From NCBI GenBank assembly GCA_947494145.1, contig CANLTZ010000003.1:62001-126000 (forward strand): a stretch of 64,000 nt of DNA, in the 5' to 3' direction. Within the stretch, counting starts at the first letter, position 1. Every line of letters begins with the position of its first letter. The DNA comes from an uncultured Jannaschia sp. GTDB lineage: Bacteria > Pseudomonadota > Alphaproteobacteria > Rhodobacterales > Rhodobacteraceae. The position numbers and the translations under genes are program-made. This document shows, one piece after another, positions 12,161 to 21,727 of this stretch. The notes beneath the pieces are model-generated. The model searched no databases. It saw nothing but the letters and a program-made list of their open reading frames with translations, and was not told where the DNA came from.

Positions 12161-12565
12161 ATGAAAGCCATCCTCGACCGCTGCGAGGCGCAGGGCCTGC
12201 GCCTGACGGCCCCGCGCCGCACCATCGTACAGGTGTTGGAGCAAGCGGACGACCACCCGGATGTGGAAACCATCCATGCGCGGGCGGCGGCCATCGACCC
12301 GTCCATTTCGCTGGCCACGGTCTACCGGACGGTAAACCTGTTCGAGGAAGCCGGCATTTTGGAGCGGCGGGAGTTCGGCGATGGCCGGGCCCGATGGGAA
12401 GATGCGGAGCGGGATCACCACGACCATCTGATCGATGTGCAGACCGGAGAGGTGATCGAGTTCGTGGACCCGGAGATCGAAGCGCTACAGGAAAAGATCG
12501 CGGAGCGTCTGGGCTATGAGCTCAAGGGTCATCGGTTGGAGTTGTTCGGCAAGCGGCGCACGTGA
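12161..12565 (+). CDS. Fur-family regulator, Mur-like
   Basis: A 134-residue Fur-superfamily repressor. The winged helix has LRLTAPRRTIVQVLEQADDHP and the recognition region ISLATVYRTVNLFEEAGI, followed by the metal-binding HHDHLIDVQTGEVIEF. The usual structural zinc motif (CxxC after HDHL) is absent: the position reads DVQTG, and the only Cys is near the N-terminus. That pattern is typical of alphaproteobacterial Fur, which in several species acts as the manganese regulator Mur. Calling it Mur rather than Fur is inference. It lies 35 bases after selO, and an unknown gene follows after 9 bases. Confidence 0.88.
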   Translation: MKAILDRCEAQGLRLTAPRRTIVQVLEQADDHPDVETIHARAAAIDPSISLATVYRTVNLFEEAGILERREFGDGRARWEDAERDHHDHLIDVQTGEVIEFVDPEIEALQEKIAERLGYELKGHRLELFGKRRT

Positions 12566-12574
12566 CGCGCTGAC

Positions 12575-13606
12575 ATGACAGCGCGCAGTTTTCTCTATGC
12601 GACGGATCGGCGGCCGATGACGGCGTTGGATCGCGGGCGTTTCTATGCCGGCGTCGGGGAATGGGCGGGGCATGTGCCTGCGCTGGCGCTGCTCGCCGTG
12701 TCCGACGCGCCGCGCGTGGGTGTGAGTGTTTTGAGCAATGCGCCCGGGGGCGCCGCGGCGCCTAACGTCCATGGCGGGCCGCGCGGCGTGGCCCGAGCGC
12801 TGCTGCTTTTGCGCGCCCTGCGCGCCGTCGTGCCGGGCAAGGCCGAAGGTCAGGCCATAGACCGCGCTTTGGCCCATCTGCCCGGGCCCGATGGCGATGT
12901 GCTGGTCTTAGAGCCGTTGGAGCTGTTCGAGGCAGAGGCGAGCAACTCCGACGTCTGGGAAACCCAAGCCGCCGCCTGGTGCGACACGGCCCACGCGTTG
13001 GGCGCGGCCATTGATGCCTTGCCCCAGAGCCCGGCGCTGGCTGCGCGCGATTTAGCGTTACAGTTGGATGGCAGAGGTGCCGGGCCACTGGCACGTTTGA
13101 CCTTGGGGCCCGGCTTCGATGATCCGGCCCGCGGGACGGATGCCCTGGGTCTGCGCGGCTTCACCCGCACCCCGTTTCTGGAGCCCTTGCCCCGTGAGCC
13201 TTTTCTGACCAAGGCCGAATTGCCCTTGGTGGATGAAGTTCAGCCGCAGATGGCGGGCCTGCTGCCGCCCAAGACCCAGGATTGGGCCCTGGTGGTGGAG
13301 CGTGTTTTCGAAGACATCCGCCCCGATGGCAGCTTCGACCGGCGCCACAGCTTCGTTCTGGTGATCGAGGCTCCGGGGCCCTTGGGGCTGGGGCGCAAGC
13401 GGCGCGCGCGAGCCGATATCGACCTGGGCCCAGTGCGAGAGACACTGACGCGGCTGCTGGAATGGCGGATCGAGCGGATGCCGGGCCTACGCGCCGTGGT
13501 CCTGGATGCCGATGGTCTACGCGACCTGCCAGGCGAGGGTCTGGCGGCCCGGGTGCTGGACGGCGCCGTTCCCCTGGACAAGCTGCTTGCCGGGCTCTGG
13601 CCATGA
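12575..13606 (+). CDS. hypothetical protein
   Basis: I do not recognise this 343-residue protein. It is rich in Ala, Leu, Gly and Pro, appears soluble, and has no signal peptide or membrane segment. A central acidic part (DGDVLVLEPLELFEAEASN) and a C-terminal part with VERVFEDIRPDGSFDRRHSF and RLLEWRIERMPGLRAVVLDA are the most protein-like segments. It starts 9 bases after the Fur-type regulator, and its stop overlaps the next gene's ATG (ATGA), so the three genes are probably one transcription unit. Its base composition matches its neighbours, which argues against recent transfer. Confidence 0.7.
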   Translation: MTARSFLYATDRRPMTALDRGRFYAGVGEWAGHVPALALLAVSDAPRVGVSVLSNAPGGAAAPNVHGGPRGVARALLLLRALRAVVPGKAEGQAIDRALAHLPGPDGDVLVLEPLELFEAEASNSDVWETQAAAWCDTAHALGAAIDALPQSPALAARDLALQLDGRGAGPLARLTLGPGFDDPARGTDALGLRGFTRTPFLEPLPREPFLTKAELPLVDEVQPQMAGLLPPKTQDWALVVERVFEDIRPDGSFDRRHSFVLVIEAPGPLGLGRKRRARADIDLGPVRETLTRLLEWRIERMPGLRAVVLDADGLRDLPGEGLAARVLDGAVPLDKLLAGLWP

Positions 13607-14520
13607 CCCCCACCTTGCGGGGCGCCGCGCTGATGACGCTGGCCATGGGGCTGTTTGCCGCCGAAGACGCTTTGATCAAGGGCCTATCGGGTGCCTTTTC
13701 CGCCGCGCAGATCATCTGGATGCTGGGTTTGGGCGGCACGCTGGCCTTTGCAGCCTGGATGGCCGCGTCAGGTCGGGGCGTCTGGTCGCCCGTCTATCTG
13801 CAACGGGCCGTCTTGCGGCGCAGCGTCTTCGAAGTCATTGGCGCGCTTTGCTTTGTGTCGGCCCTGGCGCTCATCCCGCTGTCGCTGGCATCGGCGGTCA
13901 TCCAGGCCACGCCGCTGGTGGTGGCGCTGGGGGCGGCGCTTTTCTTGGGCGCGCGGGTCGGTTGGCGGCGGTGGCTGGCCATCTTGGTAGGCTTCGGCGG
14001 TGTCCTTCTGATCCTGCGGCCAGGATCGGACAGCTTTGATCCGGCCACATTGCTGGCCGTGGGCGGGATGCTGAGCCTTGCGGTCCGCGACTTGGCCACG
14101 CGCACCATTCCCGGGACGGTGTCGGGCGCGCGGCTCTCGATCCACGCTTTCGCCGCTCTGATCCCGGCGGGTCTGATCCTGCAAGCAGTCTTAGGCATAC
14201 CGGTGGCCACCCCGAATGCGGCGCAGCTTGGCATCTTGGCGCTGTGCGTCGGTATCGGCATGGCCGCTTACCTGGCCGTCGTCAGCGCCATGCGTGCGGG
14301 CGACATCGCGGTGGTGTCGTCCTTCCGCTACACCCGGATGCTGTTTGCCCTGCTCATCGCCTTCGCGTTCTTCAACGAAAGACCCGATGCCGCGACGCTA
14401 GTTGGCGTGGCCATCGTCATCGCGTCAGGCGTCTTCACGCTGGTGCGCGAAGCCCGCTTGGCCAGAGCCGCTTCCAAAGCGCGCCGCGCCAAGCTAGACG
14501 CTGCCGCAAACGAACCCTGA
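13603..14520 (+). CDS. EamA-family (DMT) transporter
   Basis: A 305-residue inner-membrane protein with about ten hydrophobic helices arranged as two EamA repeats. The first begins MTLAMGLFAAEDALIKGL, and the second contains FRYTRMLFALLIAFAFFNE, the usual end of an EamA repeat. Drug/metabolite transporters of this type export small metabolites; the substrate is unknown. The ATG overlaps the preceding stop as ATGA, which fixes the start and suggests coupled translation. The hydrophilic C-terminus is basic and Ala-rich. eno follows after 12 bases. Confidence 0.87.
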   Translation: MTPTLRGAALMTLAMGLFAAEDALIKGLSGAFSAAQIIWMLGLGGTLAFAAWMAASGRGVWSPVYLQRAVLRRSVFEVIGALCFVSALALIPLSLASAVIQATPLVVALGAALFLGARVGWRRWLAILVGFGGVLLILRPGSDSFDPATLLAVGGMLSLAVRDLATRTIPGTVSGARLSIHAFAALIPAGLILQAVLGIPVATPNAAQLGILALCVGIGMAAYLAVVSAMRAGDIAVVSSFRYTRMLFALLIAFAFFNERPDAATLVGVAIVIASGVFTLVREARLARAASKARRAKLDAAANEP

Positions 14521-15810
<1,290 letters not shown>

Positions 15811-15884
15811 CCTAGGGTCATTTGTTGTTTTGTTGCGCTGTGCGGCAGGACTGATACTCTCAAAAGCAGGGGGATACGGTCCAC

Positions 15885-17159
15885 ATGCCTTTGAGAAACC
15901 TGCATTCATCGCTTTCCATCGCGGATCGGTTCGCCGAAGTCGTGCTGGTCGAGGATGCGGAGCGTGGCGGGCGCCCCGTGAAGCATATTCTATTGGCTCT
16001 GGGGATGACCTTGGCCATCTCATTTGGCGCGCCGATCGCCATCGGCGGATTGGCCGTCGTCTACATGTTTTGGGACTACGGCTATGCCTGGCACGTGGGC
16101 AAGATGCGCAAACGGATCGAGATCAGCGCACGCCGATACGCCCTGATTCTAGCCCATCACTTCCTGAACGTGGGCGCCTTCGCGTCCATGGCCGTCTACA
16201 TCTCGACCTTCGACTGGGCTTGGGCCCCGATGACGGCGACGATCTTCCTGACGGCGCAGGCCTTTCATAACCTTGCATTCACATCGCGGTCCCGCGACCA
16301 GCTTATCAGCACGTCTTTTGTTCTGATCGTCGCAGCGCAGCTAACCGCCCGTGCTTTCATCGTCACTGATGATGGGATGGGCATTTGGTTGTTCGTCCAT
16401 GGGGCGCATGGCCTCATCTCTGTTTTCGGAGCTTTGGCCGCCTGGCAGACCTACCAGGTCCAGGCGGCGCTCGCCGAAACCCGGGCTGAGTTGTTGACCG
16501 CGCGGCGCGGTGAGACGATTGGGCGCCTCAATTCCGGTATTGCCCATGATTTCCGTAACTTGCTGACCGTCATGCGCGGCAATCTCGACCTTGTCCGCGA
16601 AGTCGATGAGGCCGAGCGCGAGGCCCTTCTGCGCGAAGTTCGCCAAGCCACCGAACGGGGGGAGCATCTGGCAGCGAAGCTACTTCTGGCCAGCCGCAAT
16701 TCGCCCTTTCAAGCCGAACGGGTGAACCTGGCGGAGTTCCTGCACCAATTCATGGCCTTCGCTGAACGGGTCATTCCCTCCAATGTGGCCCTGCGCCTGG
16801 CTGAGGTACCCCAGGACCTGGCCCTTCATGTGGACGCGACCGAACTGGAAGCCGCGCTTCTCAATCTGGTTCTGAACGCCCGCGACGCCCTGAAAACAGG
16901 GGGCGAAGTCGTCATTCGCGCCACGCGGAGCGCGCGTTCCGATGCCATTGAGATCACGGTGGATGATAACGGCCCCGGCATGCCCGTGGCCCTGCGTGAA
17001 CGCGTGACAGAGGCGCGCGTCACGACCAAAGCACCCGGTCAGGGGACGGGCCTTGGCCTGACCATGGTCCGCGAGTTTGTCGAAGCCTCAGGCGGCACGC
17101 TCAACATCGCGAGCACGCCCAATCGCGGCACACGAATTTCGCTGAACCTGCCGCTCTGA
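15885..17159 (+). CDS. membrane sensor histidine kinase, orphan
   Basis: A 424-residue kinase. The first ~190 residues contain four or five hydrophobic helices. The kinase core has the phospho-acceptor box IAHDFRNLLTVMRGNLDLV (His near 220), the N box ALLNLVLNARDAL (about 323), G1 VDDNGPGMP (about 358) and G2 GQGTGLGLTMVREF (about 385). There is no PAS or HAMP domain and no receiver domain. No response regulator is adjacent, so it is an orphan whose partner is encoded elsewhere. It follows eno by 74 bases in the same direction. Confidence 0.88.
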   Translation: MPLRNLHSSLSIADRFAEVVLVEDAERGGRPVKHILLALGMTLAISFGAPIAIGGLAVVYMFWDYGYAWHVGKMRKRIEISARRYALILAHHFLNVGAFASMAVYISTFDWAWAPMTATIFLTAQAFHNLAFTSRSRDQLISTSFVLIVAAQLTARAFIVTDDGMGIWLFVHGAHGLISVFGALAAWQTYQVQAALAETRAELLTARRGETIGRLNSGIAHDFRNLLTVMRGNLDLVREVDEAEREALLREVRQATERGEHLAAKLLLASRNSPFQAERVNLAEFLHQFMAFAERVIPSNVALRLAEVPQDLALHVDATELEAALLNLVLNARDALKTGGEVVIRATRSARSDAIEITVDDNGPGMPVALRERVTEARVTTKAPGQGTGLGLTMVREFVEASGGTLNIASTPNRGTRISLNLPL

Positions 17160-17190
17160 CCTCGTCGCCGATGGCGCATCGAAAAGGGCA

Positions 17191-17216
17191 TTAAGGTTTC
17201 GCAAAGAAAGCCTTAA
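17191..17216. promoter_or_regulatory. imperfect palindrome upstream of EamA gene
   Basis: ttaagg and ccttaa form the outer arms of an imperfect palindrome ending 10 bases before the start of the next gene. The inner bases tttc / gaaa extend the pairing with one bulge. It could be an operator overlapping the ribosome-binding region. No regulator can be assigned. Confidence 0.3.
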
Positions 17217-17226
17217 CGTCGCCCCC

Positions 17227-18120
17227 ATGACAACGCTCGCCCGTCCTTTGGACCGCCCGGTCTTTGGCATGGTCCTGATGCTGGGCTTCTGCGTCGCGGC
17301 CCCCTTGTCGGATGCGCTGTCGAAGCTTGCGGCGGGCGATTTCCCCGTCCTGCAAATCGTGGCGATCCGCTTTGCAGTCCAGGCCGCCACATTAGTGCCG
17401 CTGGTCCAACTGACAGGGCGCAGTTGGCGCATGTCGCGGCTGGGCTGGCAACTGACCGTGGCGCGAACGATCCTCCAGATCGCAGGTATCTGGATGATGG
17501 TGACCGGGCTGACCTATCTGCCCCTGGCCGACGCCATCGCCATCGCCTTCGTGATGCCATTCATCGTGCTATTGGCTGGGCATTTCTTGCTGGGTGAGGT
17601 GGTCGGACCCCGGCGCATGATCGCATGCGCCGCGGGCTTCTGCGGAACGCTCATGGTGATGCAGCCCAGCTTTGCCGCGGTGGGTTGGGCGGTACTTTAC
17701 CCGTTGGGCGTCGCGTTCATCTTCGCAGCCTTCATGCTGGTCACCCGTCGCATCGCTGGCGAGGCGGACCCCATTGCCATGCAGGGCGCGTCGGGTGTCA
17801 TGGCGTTGTTGGCGCTTGCAGTGGCCTATGGCGCGACGCCGAATGAAGGCGCCATGGCCTGGGCGCCCATGGGGGCCGACATAGGATTACTGCTCGCCAT
17901 GGGGCTTTTGGGGACGTGTGGGCACCTTCTTATGACCTGGTCGCTGCGCTATGCCCCCGCCTCGACCCTTGCGCCGATGCAATATCTCGAAATCCCGGTA
18001 GCAACGACATATTGCTTCTTTTTATTCGCCGATTGGCCCAATGGCTTGGCCCTTGCGGGTATCGGCGTCACCGTGGCCACAGGTCTCTATATCCTTTGGC
18101 GCGAACGGGTGGCCCAATGA
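17227..18120 (+). CDS. EamA-family (DMT) transporter
   Basis: A 297-residue membrane protein with about ten helices and two EamA repeats, ending LYILWRERVAQ. The segment MTGLTYLPLADAIAIAFVMP is typical of the DMT family, as is APASTLAPMQYLEIPVAT in the second repeat. Substrate unknown. The stop overlaps the ATG of the DUF985 cupin gene (ATGA), so the two are likely co-translated. The palindrome just upstream may regulate both. Confidence 0.87.
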   Translation: MTTLARPLDRPVFGMVLMLGFCVAAPLSDALSKLAAGDFPVLQIVAIRFAVQAATLVPLVQLTGRSWRMSRLGWQLTVARTILQIAGIWMMVTGLTYLPLADAIAIAFVMPFIVLLAGHFLLGEVVGPRRMIACAAGFCGTLMVMQPSFAAVGWAVLYPLGVAFIFAAFMLVTRRIAGEADPIAMQGASGVMALLALAVAYGATPNEGAMAWAPMGADIGLLLAMGLLGTCGHLLMTWSLRYAPASTLAPMQYLEIPVATTYCFFLFADWPNGLALAGIGVTVATGLYILWRERVAQ

Positions 18121-18539
18121 ACCCTGACGACATCATTGCCCATCTGGACCTTAGCCCCCATCCCGAAGGGGGTTGGTATCGCCAGACCTTCGCCGCCACT
18201 GCCCCGGACGGCGCACGCCCCGCGTCAACCGCGATCTTGTTCTTGCTGAAACGTGGCGAGGCCAGCCATTGGCACCGGGTCGACGCCGACGAAATGTGGT
18301 TCTGGCATTCCGGTGCGCCGCTGATCCTGTCGGTCTCGGCCAGCGATGGCGGCCCGGCATCGGACATCACGCTGGGTCCCAACCTTATGACGCATCATGT
18401 CCAGGGCCTTGTCCCCGCGCATCACTGGCAGGCGGCGCGGACAACCGGCGACTACACCCTGGTCAGTTGCACCGTCGCCCCGGGTTTCCAGTTCGAGGGG
18501 TTCGAACTGGCGCCGCCAGACTTCGATATTCCGCGATAG
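18117..18539 (+). CDS. cupin_5 / DUF985 family protein
   Basis: A 140-residue single-domain cupin. The N-terminus LDLSPHPEGGWYRQTF and the segment SHWHRVDADEMWFWHSG are the DUF985 signatures; the His and Glu residues could hold a metal in the beta-barrel. The family has no firmly established reaction, although structures resemble sugar-binding or epimerase-like cupins. The ATG overlaps the upstream transporter stop. It is convergent with the HNH gene across 69 bases. Confidence 0.85.
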   Translation: MNPDDIIAHLDLSPHPEGGWYRQTFAATAPDGARPASTAILFLLKRGEASHWHRVDADEMWFWHSGAPLILSVSASDGGPASDITLGPNLMTHHVQGLVPAHHWQAARTTGDYTLVSCTVAPGFQFEGFELAPPDFDIPR

Positions 18540-18608
18540 GCCATCAAGGCCCGACATCGGTATTAGTCGGCCCAAAGGCGCGAAGCGGGAAGGCTACGGC
18601 CACTGGCC

Positions 18609-19211
18609 TCACGCCTCCAGTTCGGCATCCCAGTAAAGGAAATCCATCCAGCTTTCGTGCAAGTAGTTGGGCGGAAATTTCCGACCCAAATTCATCAACT
18701 CGCCCGTCGCCGGTTGCCGCGGCGGCTTGCGCAGCGTGAACCCGACCTGCTTGAGCGAGCGGGAACCCTTGCGCAAATTGCAGCGTCCGCAGGCCGCAAC
18801 CACGTTTTCCCAAGACGTGACCCCGCCGCGCGCACGCGGCACCACGTGATCGAAGGTCAGATCACCTTTCGAGCCGCAATACTGGCACATGAATTCATCG
18901 CGCAAGAACAGGTTGAAGCGTGTGAACGCGACCTTCCGCTGCGGCTTGACGTAATCCTTCAGAACTACGACCGACGGGATGCGGATGGTCGTGGTGGGCG
19001 AGCGGACGACCTCTTCATACTCGCTTACGATGGTCACACGATCCAGGAACGCGGCCTTCACCGCATCCTGCCAGGGCCAGAGCGACAGCGGATAATAGCT
19101 CAGCGGACGGTAATCCGCATTGAGAACCAATGCCGGGAAATGCCGCAGCCCCGCAGGCTCGCGGGTGAAGTCGGACCGGAAATCGTTATTGCTGTTCTCC
19201 AACACAGCCAT
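18609..19211 (-). CDS. HNH endonuclease
   Basis: A 200-residue protein with a C-terminal-half HNH domain: CQYCGSKGDLTFDHVVPRAR, then GGVTSWENVVAACGRCN, giving two CxxC pairs for zinc and the catalytic His. The N-terminal half (FPALVLNADYRPLSYYPLSL) is the conserved lead of the housekeeping HNH proteins found in many alphaproteobacteria and cyanobacteria. ATG 19211 is preferred because AAGGGAAG lies upstream and the conserved part begins soon after. Biological role unknown; there is no toxin, restriction or phage context here. Confidence 0.88.
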   Translation of the reverse strand: MAVLENSNNDFRSDFTREPAGLRHFPALVLNADYRPLSYYPLSLWPWQDAVKAAFLDRVTIVSEYEEVVRSPTTTIRIPSVVVLKDYVKPQRKVAFTRFNLFLRDEFMCQYCGSKGDLTFDHVVPRARGGVTSWENVVAACGRCNLRKGSRSLKQVGFTLRKPPRQPATGELMNLGRKFPPNYLHESWMDFLYWDAELEA

Positions 19212-19472
19212 TGCGTCGCTTCCCTTGTCAGAAAGCGGCCCGCCCGGCGTTCGGGCGCGCGGCCCTCTCGAAGCTGGACTATATCTGGGGAATGAGTGCT
19301 GACAAGACTCAAGATGCGGGTTTGTTAACGGTAGGCCAGAGCACCCCAAAGACCGGGGGTGACCGACAGGCGCCAGTACCCGCGTACATCCGCGCTGTAA
19401 CCAAGCCCCCCAAAACTGCGGTCGATCCAACGCGCCCGACCGGCAATGCCAGCCCCCTGACCCAAACTGCGC
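19212..19472 (-). other. intergenic region with possible coding remnant
   Basis: No complete gene is evident in these 261 bases. On the minus strand, bases 19325-19480 read as a plausible protein tail containing GGLGYSADVRGYWRLSVTPG and ending at TAA. It is in a different frame from the secreted-protein gene just upstream and has no start of its own, so it may be a frame-shifted extension of that gene or a remnant. The rest should hold the promoter of the HNH gene. Confidence 0.3.
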
Positions 19473-20354
19473 TTAAACCGAGTCGACCATGTCGAAGAGG
19501 ATCGCGGCATGACGAAAAACATCCTCTGCCGCCCATCGCGATTGCAGCCGCACCTCACCAGCGCATCGCAAAGTCCAGCGAAAGGGGCGAATATCAAGAT
19601 TTCGGGGCTCTCGGACCCCGTCGATCTTGGCGCAGGTCACCAGCTTCCCATCATACAGAAGGTCTTGGATATCCAGAAGACTATTCCGCGCTTCGACCCG
19701 CACAGGGAGCGGTAGCCAATCCATGCCCGCGATCTCTGCCTCGCTGGGCAGCGCCGCAATAGTGGCCCATACCCATTCCAAAATCAGCGCATCCACCCGG
19801 CGTTTCATGTCCTCGGCGATCTCTGGCACCCAAAGGTCGCCGTAATCGTCTTCGCCCAGGGCACCAGGCGGCAGCGGCGACCAAACCTGCCGCAACGTCC
19901 AGCGAAGAAACGCCGGGCCGTCGCGTGGAACGGTCCTTACCGTCGATACAGATGGTGTCTCACTCTGGAGAAGGAAGCGGGACCGCGGTTTGGGCGTCGG
20001 CTCGCCGCGCCGGTCGGCAAGGCAGTCAAGCACGGCGCTCGGGTCGGTATCGTCACCCGTCGTCTTTTCGTAGCAACGGCGCTGCGCAAGATAGTCCTGC
20101 CCAGCCCCGCAGCGCCGCATCAACCATGTCACAGATTGGCTGATGCAGGCGCGCTGCGACTGCCGGTTCTCATAATCGCATTGCACCCGCCCCCGCCGGT
20201 CCTGCAATGTCGCAACGAAGGTTTCGGCAGGACAGCCCGGCGCGTCGATCACGTCTTGCCAGAAAGCCGGGTCATGGGGTCGGTTCCCCGGCTGAGCAGC
20301 GGCAACCTGCGGCAAGAACAGGAGGAGGGCGACAAGTAGACCACGCATGGCCAC
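19473..20354 (-). CDS. secreted hypothetical protein
   Basis: A 293-residue protein with a Sec-type signal peptide (MRGLLVALLLFLPQVAAAQP, likely cleaved after the Ala run). The first half of the mature protein has seven or more cysteines, including VQCDYENRQSQRACISQS and RRCYEKTTGD, loosely like LprI/DUF1311 lysozyme-inhibitor-type repeats. The second half is mixed and may bind a partner in the periplasm. I do not assign a function. ATG 20354 or 20348 could be the start. A possible frame-shifted tail continues beyond the stop. Confidence 0.72.
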   Translation of the reverse strand: MAMRGLLVALLLFLPQVAAAQPGNRPHDPAFWQDVIDAPGCPAETFVATLQDRRGRVQCDYENRQSQRACISQSVTWLMRRCGAGQDYLAQRRCYEKTTGDDTDPSAVLDCLADRRGEPTPKPRSRFLLQSETPSVSTVRTVPRDGPAFLRWTLRQVWSPLPPGALGEDDYGDLWVPEIAEDMKRRVDALILEWVWATIAALPSEAEIAGMDWLPLPVRVEARNSLLDIQDLLYDGKLVTCAKIDGVREPRNLDIRPFRWTLRCAGEVRLQSRWAAEDVFRHAAILFDMVDSV

Positions 20355-20414
20355 TGTCTCTAGCGCTATCTTGGCAATCCCATGGCACGTCCCTGACCCC
20401 TAAGGATACATCGC

Positions 20415-21071
20415 CTATTCGATACCGAACACGTCCCGCATGAAGGCCACCGCCACTTGCAGGCCGTCGATGGCGATGCCGTGGCCCGTGCCCTTCATGA
20501 TATGGGCGTAGACCTGTTCGAAGCCCGCGGCCTCTAACGCTTCGGCGGCTTGCGGCAGGGATTGGACGGGCACCACGTCGTCTTGGTCGCCGTGGACAAG
20601 CAAAACGGGGGGCCGCTGGATGGCCTCGTCAGCCAGGTCTTCGGGTTTCAGCAATCGACCCGAGAAGGCCACGACGCCCGCGAAACCCTCAGCCCGGCGG
20701 GGCGCCACATGCAGCGACATCATGGTGCCTTGGCTAAACCCAAACAGGATGACGTCCGACGCGGACACCCCTTCGGCCTCCATCACGCCATCGAGCCACG
20801 CGTTCAAATCGTCCACGGCGCGGAGCATACCGGCCTCGGATTCCTCTTCTGAAGAGCCGTCGATCCAGGGAATGGGGAACCATTGGAAGGCCCCCGGCAT
20901 GCCCGCAATGGCCTCGGGCGCGTCGGGCGCCAAAAAGGCCGTGTCAGGCAGATGCTCGGCCAAGGGATCGGCGAGGCCGATTAAGTCGACGGCATTGGCG
21001 CCGTAGCCATGCAGGAAGATCACCAACCGCTTGGGCGCGTCGGGCCCCCGGCGTTCGTGGTTCAGCGTCAC
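20415..21071 (-). CDS. alpha/beta-hydrolase, carboxylesterase/phospholipase family
   Basis: A 218-residue hydrolase of the YpfH/acyl-protein-thioesterase-like family. It has the oxyanion segment FLHGYGANAVDL, the nucleophile elbow FGFSQGTMMS, the acid in HGDQDDVVP and the His in GTGHGIAIDG, in the correct order. It should hydrolyse short acyl esters in the cytoplasm. The GTG at 21071 overlaps the upstream glycosylase stop (GTGA), which fixes the start; a longer upstream extension would overlap that gene. No signal peptide is seen. Confidence 0.9.
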   Translation of the reverse strand: MTLNHERRGPDAPKRLVIFLHGYGANAVDLIGLADPLAEHLPDTAFLAPDAPEAIAGMPGAFQWFPIPWIDGSSEEESEAGMLRAVDDLNAWLDGVMEAEGVSASDVILFGFSQGTMMSLHVAPRRAEGFAGVVAFSGRLLKPEDLADEAIQRPPVLLVHGDQDDVVPVQSLPQAAEALEAAGFEQVYAHIMKGTGHGIAIDGLQVAVAFMRDVFGIE

Positions 21072-21727
21072 CGGATGCCCTCCCGTTCTTTGGCCACGTG
21101 GTAGTAGGCCCAGAGCAGCCGCGCCGCAACCGCCCGCCACGGCGCCCAATCCTCAGCCATGTCGCGCAAGGCACGCTCTTTCGGGCGGTCCGGCAGATCG
21201 AACAGAAGTCGCGCGGCTTCCTGCAAGGCCAAATCGTTGGGCGCGAAGACATCGGCATGGCCCAGGCTGAACATGGCGTAGATTTCCGCCGTCCAACGCC
21301 CGATGCCCGGCAATTCGGTCAGCGTGGCGATCACGTCCTCCGTCTTGGCTTCGCGCAGCGCGGCATAGTCCAAGCCCGCTTCGGCCAAGGCCCGGATATA
21401 GCGGATCTTCTGGCGCGACAGGCCGCAGGCTTTCATGTCCTCGTCACTTGCCGCCATTACCACAGCAGGATCTAGCAAGCCTCCCGCCTCGCAGCGCGCC
21501 AGGATGGCCCGTGCCGAGGCCACGCTGACCTGTTGGCTGACGATGGCGCCCAGCAATGCGCGGTAGCCATCTTCGCGCAGGCGCAATGGCAGCGTCCCGG
21601 TCTTTTCCAGGGCGGTGGCGAAGCGCGGATCATGGCCCGCAAGCCACGCCGCCCCTTCGGCCACACATGCGGGGCTATGGATGATCCGAATACCGGCGGA
21701 GGAAATCAAAGGCTGCGTCGATGTCAT
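21068..21727 (-). CDS. DNA-3-methyladenine glycosylase II (HhH-GPD)
   Basis: A 219-residue HhH-GPD glycosylase. It carries the helix-hairpin-helix LTELPGIGRWTAEIYAMF and the catalytic aspartate in FAPNDLALQ, but no iron-sulfur cluster cysteines at the end. It therefore belongs to the AlkA-like group that removes alkylated bases in base-excision repair. The N-terminal TATA-fold domain of E. coli AlkA is missing, as is usual for this short form. Its start region overlaps the end of cobK by 53 bases, and its stop overlaps the esterase start. Confidence 0.88.
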   Translation of the reverse strand: MTSTQPLISSAGIRIIHSPACVAEGAAWLAGHDPRFATALEKTGTLPLRLREDGYRALLGAIVSQQVSVASARAILARCEAGGLLDPAVVMAASDEDMKACGLSRQKIRYIRALAEAGLDYAALREAKTEDVIATLTELPGIGRWTAEIYAMFSLGHADVFAPNDLALQEAARLLFDLPDRPKERALRDMAEDWAPWRAVAARLLWAYYHVAKEREGIR

